DNA of 64,000 bases, from the NCBI RefSeq assembly GCF_002091675.1, contig NZ_BDAE01000003.1, forward strand, positions 310,001 through 374,000, given 5' to 3'. The stretch comes from Pseudomonas luteola NBRC 103146. GTDB taxonomy: Bacteria; Pseudomonadota; Gammaproteobacteria; Pseudomonadales; Pseudomonadaceae. The notes below the pieces were generated by a model. The model was not told the DNA's origin. It saw only the letters and a list, made by a program, of their open reading frames with translations, and searched no databases. Numbering within the stretch: position 1 is the first letter of the stretch; every line of letters starts with the position of its first letter. The position numbers were made by a program, and so were the translations under genes. Positions 45,528-55,126 of this stretch are shown one piece after another.

Positions 45528-46022
45528 ATGGAACGCTTTTTCGAAAATGCTATGTATGCTGCCCGCTGGCTGCTGGCACCTATCTATTTTGGTCTTTCGC
45601 TAGCCCTGGTCATGCTGGCCATCAAGTTTTTCCAGGAAATCTTTCATTTACTCCCGCATATATTCGAACAAACTGAAGCAGATCTGATCCTGTTGGTCCT
45701 GTCGCTGATCGATATGGCTCTGGTGGGCGGTTTGCTAGTCATGGTCATGCTGTCAGGCTACGAGAACTTTGTGTCTCAACTTGAATTGGGAGATGACAAG
45801 GAAAAACTCAGTTGGCTCGGCAAAATGGATTCCAGTTCATTGAAGAACAAGGTCGCCGCTTCCATTGTTGCGATTTCATCGATTCACTTGCTGCGAATCT
45901 TCATGGACGCAAAAAATGTCGATACCACCTATCTGAAATGGTACGTGATCATTCACCTGACCTTCGTGCTCTCGGCATTTGCCATGGGTTATCTAGACAA
46001 GCTCACCAAGCATGACCATTAA
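45528..46022 (+). CDS. yqhA: YqhA/UPF0114 membrane protein
   Basis: A 164-residue protein (same length as E. coli YqhA) with four predicted membrane helices (about 12-36, 52-75, 108-125, 137-155). Typical family segments are [46 protein letters not shown] and [19 protein letters not shown]. The function of UPF0114 is not established. The next gene begins 61 bases downstream on the same strand, so the two may be co-transcribed. Confidence 0.92.
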   Translation: MERFFENAMYAARWLLAPIYFGLSLALVMLAIKFFQEIFHLLPHIFEQTEADLILLVLSLIDMALVGGLLVMVMLSGYENFVSQLELGDDKEKLSWLGKMDSSSLKNKVAASIVAISSIHLLRIFMDAKNVDTTYLKWYVIIHLTFVLSAFAMGYLDKLTKHDH

Positions 46023-46083
46023 CGGGTCGTAAGAGGTCAAGACAGTTGTTAGCCGTGCTGGCAGCTACTTTCCCGGAGGCGCT

Positions 46084-46401
46084 ATGAGACTCGAAGAGTT
46101 AAAGGCATTAGCCCAGGCAGGTCGCATTCAGGAACTCAACCTTCTATCGCTGGAAGGAGGGTTCTATATCCTTGACATACTCGGCGTAGAGACTCGCAGC
46201 TGCCTTCAGGAAAACGATGGCAAGACCATGCACCTGCGCTCGCCCGGCCATGCCCAGCATGTGCTCAGGGAGATACCGGAGCTTCCCTTCTACCTTGTGC
46301 AGTATTCTCCCTATGACGAAATGGTGGGCGCTGCGCCGCGTAGCGAGGCGCCTTTAAAGACGCGCCTTGGTTTCAACCGTAACGGTGAAGTAAGCGTTTG
46401 A
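46084..46401 (+). CDS. DUF6482-like small protein (PA4573-like)
   Basis: A 105-residue soluble protein. The opening MRLEELKALAQAGRIQELNLLSLEGGFYILDI and the middle HLRSPGHAQHVLREIPELPFYLVQYSPYDEMVG resemble what I know as DUF6482, a small Pseudomonas-group family without assigned function. GGAGGCGCT precedes the ATG. It lies between yqhA and fklB in the order found in P. aeruginosa. There is no signal peptide or cofactor motif. Confidence 0.75.
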   Translation: MRLEELKALAQAGRIQELNLLSLEGGFYILDILGVETRSCLQENDGKTMHLRSPGHAQHVLREIPELPFYLVQYSPYDEMVGAAPRSEAPLKTRLGFNRNGEVSV

Positions 46402-46514
46402 GCCTGAGCGGTAGCTCAAAGAGAGACAGTATCACCCGTCATTTACCTGCCGCATGCACGCCAAGCCTTGCAGTCGTCTGTGTTAGGCTGGGCGTTTTGT
46501 AGCCGAGGTAACTA

Positions 46515-47132
46515 ATGAGCGAACTCAATCTGGACACGCATGAAAGTCGTGTGAGCTACGGCATTGGCCGTCAACTGGGCGATCAGCTTCGTCAGAATCC
46601 GGTACCTGGCATGTCTCTTGAGGCTGTGCTGGCGGGTTTGTCGGATGCCTACACCGAGCAAGACAGTCGTGTGTCGGTTGATGATCTGAATGACAGCTTC
46701 AAACACATTCGCGAGCGTATGCAGGCTGAAGCGCAGGCCAAGGCTGCTGCAGCCGCAGAAACCGGTGCCGCCTACCTGCTGGAAAACGCCAAGCGCGACG
46801 GCGTTGTGCTGTTGCCTTCTGGCCTTCAATACGAAGTGCTGGTTGAAGGGCAGGGCGACAAGCCTAGCCGCCAGAGTCATGTGCGTACCCATTACCATGG
46901 CACCCTGATCAACGGCAGCGTCTTTGACAGCTCTTATGAACGTGGCCAGCCTGCCGAATTTCCCGTCGGTGGCGTCATTGCAGGCTGGACCGAAGCGTTG
47001 CAGCTGATGAGTGTAGGCAGCAAATGGCGCCTAACCGTGCCGAGTGAGCTGGCTTATGGCGCTCAAGGTGTTGGCAGTATCCCGCCCCATAGCGTACTGG
47101 TCTTCGATGTAGAGCTGCTCGAGATTCTCTGA
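46515..47132 (+). CDS. fklB: FKBP-type peptidyl-prolyl isomerase FklB
   Basis: A 205-residue FKBP. The N-terminal helical dimerisation domain (about 1-85) ends in an alanine-rich helix (AEAQAKAAAAAETGAAYL). The C-terminal FKBP fold (about 95-205) has VRTHYHGTLINGSVFDSSYERGQP, GVIAGWTEALQLMSVGSKWRL and PSELAYGAQGVGSIPPHSVLVFDVELL, with the active-site aromatic and aspartate residues in place. No signal peptide, so it is cytosolic like E. coli FklB (206). It is convergent with the small Fur-box gene. Confidence 0.95.
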   Translation: MSELNLDTHESRVSYGIGRQLGDQLRQNPVPGMSLEAVLAGLSDAYTEQDSRVSVDDLNDSFKHIRERMQAEAQAKAAAAAETGAAYLLENAKRDGVVLLPSGLQYEVLVEGQGDKPSRQSHVRTHYHGTLINGSVFDSSYERGQPAEFPVGGVIAGWTEALQLMSVGSKWRLTVPSELAYGAQGVGSIPPHSVLVFDVELLEIL

Positions 47133-47158
47133 GTCTTAGGGCTGACCGCAAGACCAGC

Positions 47159-47413
47159 TTAGCCAAAGCTCTGCTGACTGCTGTCCTCCGGCCGCAAGGC
47201 ACGTGCATAGCAGAACAGAAAGAGTTGGCGGACCTGTTCCTTTTGGCGAGCAGGTTCGCTGCTGCTCAAACTTTGCACATCAAGCTCGCCCATCTCCCAC
47301 AGTTCATTCAATGCGTCTTCATCCAGTACAACGCATACCTGTCCAGTCTCGCGATTGAGTATGCGAAGGTAGGGGTGTGGGCGGTCCAGCCAGGCATCGA
47401 TCAAATAAGTCAT
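47159..47413 (-). CDS. Small conserved protein behind a Fur-like box (PA4570-like)
   Basis: An 84-residue soluble protein of unknown function (MTYLIDAWLDRPHPYLRILN..., later LDEDALNELWEMGEL and a helical VRQLFLFCYARALRPED). The ATG at 47411-47413 has GGAGGG 7 bases upstream; an in-frame start 5 codons earlier overlaps that site. It lies next to ispB as PA4570 does in P. aeruginosa. A sigma-70-like promoter and an overlapping Fur-box-like sequence lie 28-60 bases upstream, so the gene is probably induced by iron limitation. I recognise no metal-binding motif. Confidence 0.8.
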   Translation of the reverse strand: MTYLIDAWLDRPHPYLRILNRETGQVCVVLDEDALNELWEMGELDVQSLSSSEPARQKEQVRQLFLFCYARALRPEDSSQQSFG

Positions 47414-47440
47414 GACATATCCCTCCATATCAGGTGTATG

Positions 47441-47460
47441 AATGAGAATAATTCTTGTTA
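47441..47460. promoter_or_regulatory. Fur-box-like sequence
   Basis: The core GAGAATAATTCTTG with flanking AAT and TTA resembles Pseudomonas Fur boxes (AATGAGAATAATTCTCATT type; the left arm is perfect, the right arm degenerates by a few bases). It overlaps the -10 box TATTCT of a promoter reading towards the 84-residue gene, with -35 TTGATT (complement of 47465-47470 region) at 16-base spacing. Repression by Fe-Fur is inferred. Confidence 0.6.
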
Positions 47461-47523
47461 TTGATTAATCAAGGGTTAATCCGAATTTTTCTGGCCAAGG
47501 CGACCAGCAGCACATAACAGACA

Positions 47524-47559
47524 TAAAAAAACGCCACGTGCCTGACGGCAGGTGGCGTT
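47524..47559 (-). terminator. ispB terminator
   Basis: A long stem, ACGCCACGTGCC (47531-47542) against GGCAGGTGGCGT (47547-47558) with loop TGAC and one mismatch, followed on the minus strand by seven T. It begins 17 bases after the ispB stop. The plus strand also has TTTTT, so it may act both ways. Confidence 0.9.
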
Positions 47560-47575
47560 CTTTTTGGTTGCTATA

Positions 47576-48547
47576 TCAGTGTGTACGCGCTACTGCAAAT
47601 TGGCTTAGCTCGATGAGCGCATCACGGTGAACGCTGTCAGGCAGGCTCTCCAGGCAGGCAATGGCCCGCTCGGCATAGTCACGTGCCAGATTGGCGGTGT
47701 AGTCAAGCGCGCCGGCGGCTTCGACTGCATTGCGAATACCTTCCAGGTCCTTGCTGCCACCTTGCTGAATGGCCTTGCGAACCAGGGTCGCCTGTTCCTC
47801 GGTGCCTTCTCGCATGGTTACGATCAGGGGAAGGGTAGGCTTACCCTCTGCCAGGTCATCACCCACATTCTTGCCTAGCGTCGTAGCGTCGCCGCGGTAA
47901 TCCAGCAGGTCATCGACCAGCTGGAAGGCGATGCCAAGATAATCCCCAAACTGCCGAAGGGACTCTGCCTGCGCACTTGAGGCGCCACACAGGGCCGCAG
48001 CACTGTGTGTTGACGCTTCGAACAGCATGGCGGTCTTGCCACGAATGACCTCCATATAGATCTCTTCGGTTGTGCTGGCGTCACGGACCTTGGAAAGCTG
48101 TAGCACTTCCCCTTCGGCAATAACGCGTGTTGCCTGGGAGATAATGCGCATGACCTCCATGGACCCCAGCTCGACCATCATCTCGAAGGAGCGGGCATAG
48201 AGAAAATCACCCACCAGCACGCTAGGGGCATTACCCCAAAGGGCATTGGCCGTTGAGCGTCCGCGACGTAGACCTGAGGCATCGACAACGTCATCGTGCA
48301 GCAGGGTTGAGGTGTGCAGGAACTCGATGGTGGCTGCAAGTAGCCGAATCGGGTAATCGCTATGGCCCAATGCATTTCCAGTCAGCAGGACCAGGAGGGG
48401 ACGTAGGCGTTTCCCGCCAGCGGAGACGATGTAGTCTCCGATTTTTTCGACCAGGGGCACGCGGGAGGTGAGTTGTCGGCGAATGATGCCATCGACTGCG
48501 GCGAAATCATCAGCCACCACGCGATAAAAGGCCTGGGGTTGCGTCAT
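47576..48547 (-). CDS. ispB: Octaprenyl/nonaprenyl diphosphate synthase
   Basis: A 323-residue trans-prenyltransferase making the ubiquinone side chain. The first aspartate-rich motif is LLHDDVVDASGLRRGRST (about 80-97), the second is QLVDDLLDYRGD (about 206-217), and GGKRLRPLL (about 43-51) binds diphosphate. Length matches E. coli IspB (323). The frame is open for 43 more codons upstream, but the ATG at 48545-48547 gives the family start MTQPQAFYRVVADDF. It is divergent from rplU as in all Pseudomonas. Confidence 0.95.
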   Translation of the reverse strand: MTQPQAFYRVVADDFAAVDGIIRRQLTSRVPLVEKIGDYIVSAGGKRLRPLLVLLTGNALGHSDYPIRLLAATIEFLHTSTLLHDDVVDASGLRRGRSTANALWGNAPSVLVGDFLYARSFEMMVELGSMEVMRIISQATRVIAEGEVLQLSKVRDASTTEEIYMEVIRGKTAMLFEASTHSAAALCGASSAQAESLRQFGDYLGIAFQLVDDLLDYRGDATTLGKNVGDDLAEGKPTLPLIVTMREGTEEQATLVRKAIQQGGSKDLEGIRNAVEAAGALDYTANLARDYAERAIACLESLPDSVHRDALIELSQFAVARTH

Positions 48548-48858
48548 GTAGGGCGTATCCAAGTGCGGTGCGTTGTTACAGCACAGTGCGCGCCGGGGCG
48601 GAGCGCTGGGCGCGTAACCTGCCGGGGCTCCAATAGGGTTGCGCGGCATGCTAGGGGGGAGGGGTGGCACTGTCAAGGCAGAGTAGTGCAGCCCTTGCTA
48701 CATTATCCCTTCTTGCGTAGAATTGCTGGCCCTGAAATCCCAAGGGTTAACCCCCTGTCTTACGCAATTGCCTGGGCGTCTATCCACCCCATGCAGCCAT
48801 GCCGGTCAATCACTCTTTTTATAAAGCACCGGGTGAGCAGGTTAAACGGAGATATTCC
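48548..48858. other. Divergent ispB / rplU upstream region
   Basis: 311 bases. It holds the sigma-70 promoter for rplU near its middle and a leader of about 130 bases before the rplU start, in which ribosomal-protein autoregulation could act. The ispB side is GC-rich without an obvious promoter. A G-rich patch (about 48651-48665) is of unknown meaning. No small gene is seen. Confidence 0.45.
48695..48723 (+). promoter_or_regulatory. rplU-rpmA promoter
   Basis: -35 TTGCTA (48695-48700) and -10 TAGAAT (48718-48723) with an optimal 17-base spacer, reading towards rplU about 135 bases downstream. Confidence 0.6.
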
Positions 48859-49170
48859 ATGTACGCAGTAATCGTTACCGGTGGCAAGCAGCACAAAGTC
48901 ACCGAAGGTGAATTCCTGAAGGTCGAGAAGCTCGACATCGCAACTGGCGAAACCGTGACTTTTGATCGCGTTCTGCTGGTTGGCAACGGCGATGACGTCA
49001 AGATCGGTCTGCCGGTAGTTGATGGCGCCAAAGTAACTGCTGAAGTAGTTGCTCAGGGTCGTCACGACAAGGTCAGCATCATCAAATTCCGTCGTCGTAA
49101 GCATCACATGAAGCGTCAGGGCCACCGTCAGTGGTTCACTGAAATCAAAATCACCGGCATTCAGGCCTGA
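48859..49170 (+). CDS. rplU: 50S ribosomal protein L21
   Basis: A 103-residue L21 (E. coli 103). The family start [25 protein letters not shown] and the RNA-binding C-terminus [26 protein letters not shown] are unmistakable. GGAG lies 8 bases before the ATG. rpmA follows after 23 bases, then a terminator, so rplU-rpmA is the core operon. Confidence 0.98.
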   Translation: MYAVIVTGGKQHKVTEGEFLKVEKLDIATGETVTFDRVLLVGNGDDVKIGLPVVDGAKVTAEVVAQGRHDKVSIIKFRRRKHHMKRQGHRQWFTEIKITGIQA

Positions 49171-49193
49171 TTGCCTTTTCGGAGAATTGACAC

Positions 49194-50785
<1,592 letters not shown>

Positions 50786-50795
50786 AGAGCTTTCG

Positions 50796-51914
50796 ATGCG
50801 CGATCGGGTGACTCGCTCCGAGCGTTGGGTGGTAAAGATTGGTAGTGCCTTGCTGACGGATGATGGGCGCTGCCTTGATGGCCGTGCCATGTCGGACTGG
50901 GTCGAGCAGATGGTTGCTCTGCATCGTGCGGGTGTTGAGCTTGTCCTCGTATCCTCTGGCGCAGTGGCGGCAGGCATGAGTCGATTGGGCTGGGCTTCGC
51001 GGCCCAGTGCCATTCACGAGTTGCAGGCTGCTGCGGCTGTTGGTCAGATGGGCTTGGTTCAGGCATGGGAGTCCAGTTTTGCCGAGCATGATGTGCAAAC
51101 GGCACAGGTGCTGCTTACCCATGATGACTTGTCCGACCGAAAGCGTTATCTGAATGCTCGAAGCACCCTTCGAACCCTGGTTGAGTTGGGGGTGGTGCCT
51201 GTCATCAATGAAAACGATACGGTCGTTACGGATGAGATCCGTTTTGGTGACAACGATACATTGGCTGCTCTGGTGGCAAACCTGGTTGAGGCGGATCTGT
51301 TGGTTATCCTGACGGATCGTGATGGCATGTTCGATGCCGACCCGCGACATAATCCTGAAGCCGCGCTAATCAGCGAGGCTCGTGCAGACGATCCTGCGCT
51401 GGATGCGGTGGCTGGTGGCTCTGCAGGGGCGTTGGGGCGTGGTGGTATGCAGACAAAGCTGCGTGCGGCTCGTCTGGCAGCTCGCTCTGGTGCCTGTACG
51501 GTTATCGTAGGTGGGCGCATTGAGCGCGTACTGAGCCGGTTGCGTGAGGGTGAGCGGCTGGGTACGTTGCTTTCCCCTGAGCGGGGCTTGGTGGCGGCTC
51601 GCAAGCAATGGCTGGCAGGTCATCTTCAAATGCGTGGTGCATTGGTGCTGGACGCGGGGGCGGTAAAGGCCCTTACTGAAGACCATAAGAGTCTCTTGCC
51701 TGTAGGTGTTAAAGCGATAGAAGGCAGTTTCCGTCGTGGTGAGATGGTGGCGTGTGTGGGGCCTGACGGAAATGAAGTGGCGCGCGGACTGGTAAATTAC
51801 AGTGCTGCCGAGGCACAGAAGATCATGGGGCAGTCCTCAGAGTTCATTGGTCAGGCGCTTGGGTATGTCTATGAGCCTGAACTTGTTCATCGAGACAATA
51901 TGGTGCTGGTGTAA
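50796..51914 (+). CDS. proB: Glutamate 5-kinase
   Basis: A 372-residue enzyme that phosphorylates glutamate in the first step of proline synthesis. An amino-acid-kinase domain (about 1-260; [50 protein letters not shown]) is followed by a PUA domain (about 275-360). The ATG at 50796 gives exactly the 372 residues and MRDRVT opening of Pseudomonas ProB, with AAGAG upstream; an in-frame ATG at 50775 inside obgE is the alternative. Terminator follows 18 bases after the stop. Confidence 0.96.
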   Translation: MRDRVTRSERWVVKIGSALLTDDGRCLDGRAMSDWVEQMVALHRAGVELVLVSSGAVAAGMSRLGWASRPSAIHELQAAAAVGQMGLVQAWESSFAEHDVQTAQVLLTHDDLSDRKRYLNARSTLRTLVELGVVPVINENDTVVTDEIRFGDNDTLAALVANLVEADLLVILTDRDGMFDADPRHNPEAALISEARADDPALDAVAGGSAGALGRGGMQTKLRAARLAARSGACTVIVGGRIERVLSRLREGERLGTLLSPERGLVAARKQWLAGHLQMRGALVLDAGAVKALTEDHKSLLPVGVKAIEGSFRRGEMVACVGPDGNEVARGLVNYSAAEAQKIMGQSSEFIGQALGYVYEPELVHRDNMVLV

Positions 51915-51931
51915 CGTCACCCGCATGAAGC

Positions 51932-51957
51932 ACGGCGCCGATGGGCGCCGTTTTTTA
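51932..51957 (+). terminator. proB terminator
   Basis: ACGGCGCC-GATG-GGCGCCGT-type hairpin (7-base GC stem) followed by TTTTTTAT. Confidence 0.92.
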
Positions 51958-51972
51958 TGCCTGAAAACGCAG

Positions 51973-52008
51973 GCAATAAAAAACCGGCTTTCGCCGGTTT
52001 TTTATTGC
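51973..52008. terminator. Bidirectional terminator, rpsT side
   Basis: A 16-base perfect inverted repeat: GCAATAAAAAACCGGC (51973-51988) and its complement (51993-52008), loop TTTC. T-runs occur on both strands. It ends rpsT on the minus strand 11 bases after its stop and backs up the proB terminator. Confidence 0.92.
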
Positions 52009-52018
52009 AAGCTAAGCC

Positions 52019-52297
52019 TTAAGCGGCAGCAGCTTGGCTCATAGCCTTGATATGGGCATTCAGGCGGCCTTTGTGACGAGCAGCCTTGTTCTTGTGAATG
52101 ATGCCCTTGTCGGCCATGCGATCAATCACAGGTACTGCAGCGGCGTAGGCAGCTTGTGCTTTTTCCAGATCTTTAGCGTCGATCGCTTTAACTACGTTCT
52201 TGATGTAAGTACGAACCATTGAACGCAGGCTAGCATTGTGGCTGCGACGCTTCTCAGCCTGTTTGGCGCGTTTTTTGGCGGAAGGTGTGTTTGCCAC
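52019..52297 (-). CDS. rpsT: 30S ribosomal protein S20
   Basis: A 92-residue S20 ([27 protein letters not shown]..., [18 protein letters not shown]), mostly basic helices binding 16S rRNA. The start codon is GTG (complement of 52295-52297), with AGGAG 7 bases upstream. Weak start codons are usual for rpsT (UUG in E. coli) and serve in its autoregulation. Its promoter is recognisable about 50 bases upstream; murJ is divergent. Confidence 0.97.
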   Translation of the reverse strand: MANTPSAKKRAKQAEKRRSHNASLRSMVRTYIKNVVKAIDAKDLEKAQAAYAAAVPVIDRMADKGIIHKNKAARHKGRLNAHIKAMSQAAAA

Positions 52298-52347
52298 CGT
52301 CGAGCTCCTCGAAAAACTGGGGGGGTACCACGCAAATAAGGCCGCGA

Positions 52348-52376
52348 ATCATGCCGATGTGTTAATCGATTGTCAA
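52348..52376 (-). promoter_or_regulatory. rpsT promoter
   Basis: Perfect -35 TTGACA (complement of 52371-52376) and -10 CATGAT (complement of 52348-52353) with 17-base spacing, reading towards rpsT. Confidence 0.7.
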
Positions 52377-52533
52377 GGTTATAAAGACGGCTGGACGAGT
52401 GGTTGGTAACAACTGCATCTGTACGTGCTTTATCTGTTTGATCGTCCTACACTCGCGGGCTTGCCTATGAGGCATCTTCTTGAGGCTTGGAGACACACAG
52501 GCCCTGTCATCGGTATGTATAGAATCCAAACGC

Positions 52534-54072
52534 ATGAACCTTCTTAAATCGCTAGCTGCGGTTAGCTCAATGACGCTTGTTTCCCGGGTGTTGGGCTTTA
52601 TTCGCGATACCATCGTAGCACGTATTTTTGGCGCAGGGATCGCCACTGATGCTTTCTTCGTAGCGTTCAAGCTGCCGAATCTGTTGCGGCGCATCTTTGC
52701 AGAGGGCGCATTCTCCCAGGCGTTTGTCCCGATTCTGGCAGAATACAAGAGCCAGCGCGGAGAAGAGGCGACCCGAACCTTTATCGCCTACGTATCAGGC
52801 CTGCTGACGCTGGTCCTGGCGATTGTGACCCTGGTGGGCATGGTAGCTGCGCCCTGGGTTATCTGGATTACCGCCCCTGGCTTTAGCGATACGCCTGAAA
52901 AGTTTGCGCTGACCACTTCACTTCTTCGCGTAACCTTTCCGTATATTCTGTTGATTTCCCTGTCATCGCTTGCCGGTGCAGTGCTCAACACGTGGAACCG
53001 GTTCTCCGTCCCGGCGTTTGTGCCCACGCTCCTAAACGTCAGCATGATCTTTTTTGCTGTCTTCCTGACGCCATACTTTGATCCACCGGTCATGGTGCTT
53101 GGATGGGCTGTACTGGCGGGCGGTTTTCTACAGCTGGTGTACCAGCTGCCACACTTGAAAAAAATTGGCATGCTTGTGCTGCCTCGCCTCAATCTACGGG
53201 ACAGCGGAGTCTGGCGGGTATTGAGGCAAATGATCCCGGCCATTATCGGAGTGTCGGTTAGCCAGATTTCCCTGATCATCAATACCATCTTTGCCTCTTT
53301 TCTGGCTGCCGGTTCGGTTTCATGGATGTATTACGCCGACCGCTTGATGGAGCTGCCTTCCGGTGTTCTGGGTGTTGCGCTTGGTACTATCCTTTTGCCG
53401 GCGCTAGCCAAGACTTATGCCAAGGATGATCGGCACGAATACTCCCGCCTTTTGGATTGGGGGCTTAGGCTCTGCTTTCTTTTGGTTCTGCCGTGCTCGT
53501 TGGCGCTAGCGATTTTGTCCGAGCCGCTGACTATTTCCCTGTTCCAGTACGGTCGTTTTACGGCTCATGATGCACAAATGACCCAGCATGCCTTGATCGC
53601 CTATTCGGTAGGTTTGGTCGGAATCATTTTGGTCAAGGTACTGGCCCCCGGGTTTTATGCTCGACAGAACATCAAGACGCCTGTTCGGATCGCTATTTTC
53701 ACATTGGTAGTAACCCAGCTCATGAACCTGGCCTTTATTGGTCCGCTTCAGCATGTAGGTCTGGCCTTGGCGATCGGGCTGGCCGCCTGTATCAACGCGG
53801 GTCTTCTCTATTGGCAGTTGAGAAAGCACAAGCTTTTCGAGCCGCAGCCCGGATGGACCTTGTTCCTGATCAAGCTAGTGGTTGCGGTTGTGGTCATGTC
53901 GACCGTACTTCTAGGGCTGCTTTATGTCATGCCCGCATGGGATCAGGGCAATATGCTGGCGCGCTTTTCACGGCTTGGACTGGTAGTTGCTGCTGGAGTG
54001 ATCGCTTATTTTGGCGTGTTGGCGGCATTTGGATTTCGTATCAAAGACTTCACGAAAAAAGCGCTGGCATGA
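52534..54072 (+). CDS. murJ: Lipid II flippase MurJ (MviN)
   Basis: A 512-residue MOP-superfamily membrane protein with about 14 helices that flips lipid II for peptidoglycan synthesis. N-terminal [21 protein letters not shown] and [30 protein letters not shown] are highly conserved and contain the essential arginines. The length equals the P. aeruginosa protein. The ATG at 52534 is preferred over an in-frame upstream start because it gives the family N-terminus. Divergent from rpsT; ribF follows after 99 bases. Confidence 0.97.
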   Translation: MNLLKSLAAVSSMTLVSRVLGFIRDTIVARIFGAGIATDAFFVAFKLPNLLRRIFAEGAFSQAFVPILAEYKSQRGEEATRTFIAYVSGLLTLVLAIVTLVGMVAAPWVIWITAPGFSDTPEKFALTTSLLRVTFPYILLISLSSLAGAVLNTWNRFSVPAFVPTLLNVSMIFFAVFLTPYFDPPVMVLGWAVLAGGFLQLVYQLPHLKKIGMLVLPRLNLRDSGVWRVLRQMIPAIIGVSVSQISLIINTIFASFLAAGSVSWMYYADRLMELPSGVLGVALGTILLPALAKTYAKDDRHEYSRLLDWGLRLCFLLVLPCSLALAILSEPLTISLFQYGRFTAHDAQMTQHALIAYSVGLVGIILVKVLAPGFYARQNIKTPVRIAIFTLVVTQLMNLAFIGPLQHVGLALAIGLAACINAGLLYWQLRKHKLFEPQPGWTLFLIKLVVAVVVMSTVLLGLLYVMPAWDQGNMLARFSRLGLVVAAGVIAYFGVLAAFGFRIKDFTKKALA

Positions 54073-54171
54073 CCAATGGTTTGATGTTCATGGGCAAGCT
54101 TGTCAGTGACTGCCTGTTGTCTGCGGGCAAGCGTGCGTATAATCGTAGAATTTGCAAATAGAACGCGTGCT

Positions 54172-55116
54172 ATGCAGCTGGTTCGAGGCCTTCATAATCT
54201 CAGTCCCCTGCCGCAGGGCTGTGTTGCCACCATAGGCAATTTCGACGGAGTACACCTGGGACATCAGGCGATTCTGGCTCGTCTGCATGAACGAGCAATA
54301 GAGCTCAGAGTGCCTAGTTGTGTAGTTATATTCGAGCCACAGCCGCGTGAGTACTTTGCGCCTGAACAAGCTCCAGTGCGGTTGACGCGCCTTCGCGAGA
54401 AGCTGGAGTTGCTATCCAGAGCAGGCGTAGACCGTGTTGTGTGTCTGGCCTTCAACCGTCGACTGCGCGAGCTTTCAGCACGAGCCTTTATCGATCAGGT
54501 GCTTATCCAGGGATTGGGCATCAAGCACCTTGAGGTCGGGGATGACTTCCGCTTTGGCTGTGACCGTGCTGGCGACTTTGATTTTCTGGTCGATGCAGGG
54601 CGGATCAACAGGTTTACGGTTGAGGCCGCTACAACGGTCGAGTTGGATGGCATGAGAATAAGCAGTACGCGCATTCGAGAAGCGTTGGCTTCGGGGGATC
54701 TGTCTCTTGCAAATCGAATGCTGGGACGCCCCTATACCTTATCCGGGCGTGTACTGCATGGACAGAAGCTTGCTCGCCAATTAGGCTGGCCTACTGCTAA
54801 TGTTCAGCTGAAGCGCCGTCTGCCACCCATGAAAGGGGTTTATCTGGTCAACGTGGATATTCATGGCCAGATCCGGGGAGGCGTTGCAAATATTGGTCTT
54901 CGTCCTACTGTAAAAGGCGATGGCCGTCCCCATCTTGAAGTACATCTTCTCGAATATGCTGGCGATCTGTATGGTCAGCATCTGACTGTTGTTTTTCACC
55001 GCAAGCTGCGAGACGAGCAGCGTTTCGCCTCTCTGGAGGCATTGAAGGCGGCGATTGATGCCGATGTCGCCGCCGCCCGAGCTTATTGGCTGGGCCAACC
55101 GCTTGATGAGATCTGA
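54172..55116 (+). CDS. ribF: Bifunctional riboflavin kinase/FAD synthetase
   Basis: A 314-residue enzyme making FMN and FAD. The N-terminal nucleotidyltransferase domain (about 1-180) has [14 protein letters not shown] (about 23-36) and SSTRIREAL (about 163-171). The C-terminal flavokinase domain has GWPTANVQL (about 204-212) and the [12 protein letters not shown] segment (about 238-249). There is no clear ribosome site before the ATG at 54172, but it gives the family start. ileS begins 10 bases after the stop; with lspA, fkpB and ispH this is one operon. Confidence 0.96.
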   Translation: MQLVRGLHNLSPLPQGCVATIGNFDGVHLGHQAILARLHERAIELRVPSCVVIFEPQPREYFAPEQAPVRLTRLREKLELLSRAGVDRVVCLAFNRRLRELSARAFIDQVLIQGLGIKHLEVGDDFRFGCDRAGDFDFLVDAGRINRFTVEAATTVELDGMRISSTRIREALASGDLSLANRMLGRPYTLSGRVLHGQKLARQLGWPTANVQLKRRLPPMKGVYLVNVDIHGQIRGGVANIGLRPTVKGDGRPHLEVHLLEYAGDLYGQHLTVVFHRKLRDEQRFASLEALKAAIDADVAAARAYWLGQPLDEI

Positions 55117-55126
55117 AGAGCCCGAA

